Source: Pleurocapsa sp. MO_226.B13 (lineage in GTDB: Bacteria > Cyanobacteriota > Cyanobacteriia > Cyanobacteriales > Xenococcaceae). Taken from it: a stretch of DNA of 28,328 nucleotides. Location of the stretch: contig JASJEI010000298.1 in assembly GCA_030064795.1 (NCBI GenBank), positions 1 through 28,328 of the forward strand, read 5' to 3'. The position numbers were made by a program, and so were the translations under genes. Below, piece by piece: positions 25,799 through 28,328 of the stretch. The stretch's first letter is position 1; each line of letters starts with the position of its first letter. A model generated the notes under the pieces. That model was not told the origin of the DNA. It was given only the letters and a program-made list of their open reading frames with translations, and searched no databases.

Positions 25799-27247
25799 TT
25801 ACAAACTAAGCTCCATAATAGTTAATAATCGATTGAGAAGATAGCCCACAGAAAAAGCAAATAAAACCACATAAGTCGCGATCGCGATCGCATATTTTGC
25901 ACCTCGTTCTTTAAACATAAATTGTAGTTGGGCAACACAAGGAATAAACAGAGTTAAAGTTACCGCTGCAACGACTAATTGTTGTCCTGCTAAAATTCCC
26001 GAAGAATGTAAATCGAACATTCCTGCTGCGCCGTAGTCGCGTCGGAAAAAGCCATAGAGGAAGGTGGGTGCAACTTCTTTGGGTAATCCCAAACACAACA
26101 TTACTGGTTCTAATCCTCTGACTATAAGATCGAATAATCCCGTTAGTTTACCCGCCCAAATTAAGACTGAGGCAAAGATAAACAAGGGGATAATTTCCCA
26201 AAAGTACCATTTCAGACGCACATAAGTTTTAGTGAGGATCGCTTGAGGGCTAGGTAATCTTAAAGGAGGGATCTCCATATAGAAACAACTCGCTTCCCCT
26301 GGCACTATTTTTCCTGCTAAAAAACCAACGGCTAAAAAGATGATTATCATTACCGTTGCCCAAACAAATAAAGCCATGGGTTCTTGAGAAAGTAAGCCTA
26401 AAATCACCCCTAGCTGCGCCGAACAGGGAATGGTTAATGCCAACAGAAAAGTGGCAATAATTCTTTCTCGTTTGCTTTCTAAGGTGCGAGTAACAAGGGT
26501 TGCCATCGTACCGCAACCCAACCCCAAAATTAAAGGAATAATCGATCGCCCTGAAAGTCCGATGGTTTTAAACAAGCTATCCATCAATAACGATACACGG
26601 GGTAAATAACCGCTATCTTCCAGGAGGGAAAACATTAAAAAGAAGGTGGTGACAACGGGTAAAACAATTGCTACCGCGTAACGAATCCCTAAAGTAATGA
26701 TACCGTAGTCATTAGCAAACAAATCTCGAACGATCTGCCAAGGAAAAATAGCAGCAACGACAGTATTAACCAGAGGATTGATTTGAGATTCAAAAAACCC
26801 CTCAACGCCATCAACTAAAGTACCCCCACCAAATACCCCGACAAATTGATAGACACCAAAGTAAAGAACGAAAAATAGAATCGGAATACCCGTTGCGGGA
26901 TGGACGGTTAACTGATGCAACCACTCGTATTCAAATAGTCTTTGATGTTGTGGCTGAATCGAAACACCTTCTTCGATCGCCATTGCTAGTCGATGGCGGG
27001 TTTCGGCGATCGCATAAGTCAACGATCCAGACACACTTCTCTCCGCATCGACAATAATTCTCTCGATCTCGGAAAAATAAGGTTTAGATCTTAGTTGCGA
27101 TCTTAATGCAGGATCTTTTTGTAGTAATAATAAAGCGATACTGCGCCGTGAAAGATGATTTTCAGCTAATAATATATTGTCGAGTAATTTTTCGATCCGA
27201 CTAATTGCCGTTTCAATAGGTAAGGGATAAAGGGGTTGAGTGGACAT
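25799..27247 (-). CDS. feoB: FeoB membrane-channel part (split FeoB, C-terminal half)
   Basis: The polytopic Fe(II)-channel part as a separate 482-residue protein. About the first 110 residues are a soluble helical region. Membrane segments begin near GIPILFFVLYFGVYQF. The hallmark FeoB stretch is present: LLEDSGYLPRVSLLMD, then GLSGRSIIPLILGLGCG and TRTLESKRERIIATF. The usual CNVPA after the conserved Gly-Cys is replaced by CGTMA, so it is a divergent FeoB. There is no G domain. Its ATG at 27247 lies 35 nt inside the upstream G-domain gene in another frame, suggesting translational coupling. The frame before this ATG is closed by TAG and TAA, so no single point indel nearby simply restores a fusion. 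Confidence 0.9.
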   Translation of the reverse strand: MSTQPLYPLPIETAISRIEKLLDNILLAENHLSRRSIALLLLQKDPALRSQLRSKPYFSEIERIIVDAERSVSGSLTYAIAETRHRLAMAIEEGVSIQPQHQRLFEYEWLHQLTVHPATGIPILFFVLYFGVYQFVGVFGGGTLVDGVEGFFESQINPLVNTVVAAIFPWQIVRDLFANDYGIITLGIRYAVAIVLPVVTTFFLMFSLLEDSGYLPRVSLLMDSLFKTIGLSGRSIIPLILGLGCGTMATLVTRTLESKRERIIATFLLALTIPCSAQLGVILGLLSQEPMALFVWATVMIIIFLAVGFLAGKIVPGEASCFYMEIPPLRLPSPQAILTKTYVRLKWYFWEIIPLFIFASVLIWAGKLTGLFDLIVRGLEPVMLCLGLPKEVAPTFLYGFFRRDYGAAGMFDLHSSGILAGQQLVVAAVTLTLFIPCVAQLQFMFKERGAKYAIAIATYVVLFAFSVGYLLNRLLTIMELSL

Positions 27248-27839
27248 TATCTGCTATCTTGGCGATTAATTTTTTTAGTCCCACTTTTTGGGTTGCTTCC
27301 ATCATCACAACAGGAATACCCAGCTTATATGCCAATTGATTCTCGTCTACCCAGATACCTAGTCTGGTTGCTTCATCAATCATATTGACAACTAGCAACA
27401 CGGGTAATTGAGTTTCAATTAATTGCAAAGTGAGGTTTAGCATTCTACTTAAATGTTTGGCATCAACTACATGAATTACTAGATCTACCTTGTTGTTGGT
27501 AATTAAATCTCTGGCGACACTTTCTTCTTCGGTAATTGGAACTAAAGAATACATTCCTGGAGTATCCAAAAAGGTAACGCTTTCTCCTGCAATTATCCGA
27601 TTTCCTTTTGCTACTTCTACCGTTGTTCCTGGATAGTTAGAAACAGTAACGTAAGTTCCAGTCAAAAGATTAAAGATCGAACTTTTACCTACATTGGGAG
27701 AACCAACTAATGCTACGGTAGCTTTAGCGTCATTTTTTAGCTTACTTTGTGAGGATTTTTTAGAACCAAAACCAAATATCTTCCAGAGTTTATTTTGTCT
27801 TTTTGGTTGACAACTTTGATGACAATCTTGACAATTCAT
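27213..27839 (-). CDS. feoB: FeoB G-protein part (split FeoB, N-terminal half)
   Basis: The GTPase domain of FeoB as a 208-residue protein. G1 is GSPNVGKS (46-53), the G2 threonine lies in NYPGTT (69-73), G3 is DTPG (92-95), G4 is NMID (152-155), and G5 is probably EAT (181-183). The protein ends soon after the helix that normally connects to the channel. An N-terminal extension carries Cys at 3, 6 and 10 (CQDCHQSC) followed by a basic stretch, not usual for FeoB and possibly metal-binding. It is co-transcribed with and overlaps the channel gene. The ATG at 27839 is followed directly by the Cys motif. Confidence 0.9.
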   Translation of the reverse strand: MNCQDCHQSCQPKRQNKLWKIFGFGSKKSSQSKLKNDAKATVALVGSPNVGKSSIFNLLTGTYVTVSNYPGTTVEVAKGNRIIAGESVTFLDTPGMYSLVPITEEESVARDLITNNKVDLVIHVVDAKHLSRMLNLTLQLIETQLPVLLVVNMIDEATRLGIWVDENQLAYKLGIPVVMMEATQKVGLKKLIAKIADNVHSTPLSLTY

Positions 27840-27974
27840 TGTTTAACTTATCGACTATTTATACTGTAATTAAAATATTTTTTTCTTAAAGTAAAAATTT
27901 ATACAAACTCTGGTTAATTTATTATTTTTTTATACTTTTGCCCTTTGTTTTTTATTCGTTGTGTAAATTAACAA

Positions 27975-28196
27975 TTATCTAAAATTATTAGGAGTAGGAC
28001 ATAGTTTATGCCCAATTATAAATAGTAATAAACCTAACAAACCTTTAATCAATGGTGGAGTTAAAATAAAAATACATAATAGAGCCAATATTCCAGATAA
28101 CCAAACCATCAATTGATGAATTTCATCGTGACCGTGAATACACAAAAGGATTGTACCGATACAGATTGAAAAAACAAGTAAACTGGTTACTAACAT
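27975..28196 (-). CDS. Small hydrophobic membrane protein (73 aa), unknown function
   Basis: Two strongly hydrophobic segments: about residues 2-20, and about 29-62, which may be one or two helices. A short polar HGHDEIHQ loop with three His lies between them. The C-terminus is HKLCPTPNNFR. A good Shine-Dalgarno (TAAGGAAG) precedes the ATG at 28196. It lies upstream of split feoB on the same strand with a 135-bp gap. The His-rich loop and place might suggest a metal-related role, but I have no family match. Confidence 0.65.
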   Translation of the reverse strand: MLVTSLLVFSICIGTILLCIHGHDEIHQLMVWLSGILALLCIFILTPPLIKGLLGLLLFIIGHKLCPTPNNFR

Positions 28197-28225
28197 TATT
28201 TTTCTTCCTTAAAATATAATTATTG

Positions 28226-28328
28226 GTAGGGGCGAACGCCCTAAAGGATTAGCTGAGTCTAACGACTTGTGCCGCGAAGCCCTAAAGGACTAACTTCGTG
28301 TCGCAAATCCTTTAGGGCTTGCGCAACC
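28226..28328. repeat. Palindromic repeat element cut by the window edge
   Basis: Begins GTAGGGGCGAACG, like the left end of the 4789-4932 unit, and contains AAGCCCTAAAGGA (28277-28289) facing its exact reverse complement TCCTTTAGGGCTT (28308-28320). It continues beyond the window, so the right terminus is not seen. Confidence 0.65.

Overview
The window looks like a piece of a cyanobacterial chromosome. The HIP1 octamer GCGATCGC recurs throughout. The gene families are cyanobacterial in style: a fused ModBC, an SmtA-like metallothionein, Uma2-family proteins and many short palindromic intergenic repeats. I cannot name the genus; a coccoid or pleurocapsalean-type genome is only a guess. The window contains no rRNA, CRISPR array or prophage, and I recognised no tRNA.

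Layout. Positions 1-1716 hold an IS200/IS605-type element: the start of tnpA (minus, cut by the window edge) and a divergent tnpB. Its right end abuts a metallothionein reading frame that has lost its start codon. Positions 1884-4492 carry a minus-strand group: cysteine desulfurase, GNAT acetyltransferase and a LysR regulator. Positions 4493-20330 form a fermentation island. It encodes bifunctional AdhE, PFL-activating enzyme (PflA) and a universal stress protein on the minus strand, then a divergent NrdG-like radical-SAM protein, a GNAT and a Uma2 protein. After these come pyruvate formate-lyase (PflB, minus), an ADP-forming acetyl-CoA synthetase fused to a GNAT domain (plus) and phosphoketolase (minus). 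Positions 21182-25326 hold molybdate uptake (ModA, a methyltransferase, fused ModBC, and a divergent Mop-type molbindin) and a hypothetical protein. Positions 25543-28196 hold ferrous iron uptake, with FeoB split into separate G-domain and membrane proteins, FeoA, and a small membrane protein.

How the genes fit together (inference from families). PflB converts pyruvate to acetyl-CoA and formate after activation by PflA. AdhE reduces acetyl-CoA to ethanol and regenerates NAD+. The ADP-forming synthetase can turn acetyl-CoA into acetate with gain of ATP. Phosphoketolase feeds acetyl phosphate from sugar phosphates. This makes a coherent dark, anoxic metabolism for a phototroph. Fe(II) uptake next door suits anoxic conditions and the Fe-S and iron enzymes encoded here.

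Most notable non-coding signals: (i) an exact 10-mer, TTGAGTACAT, in tandem with 10-bp period upstream of pflB and once more upstream of xfp; (ii) several families of dispersed palindromic repeats, some nested inside one another, and one lying in frame inside the ModB-ModC linker; (iii) the IS/metallothionein junction, where the TnpB guide RNA would be expected to carry metallothionein sequence.
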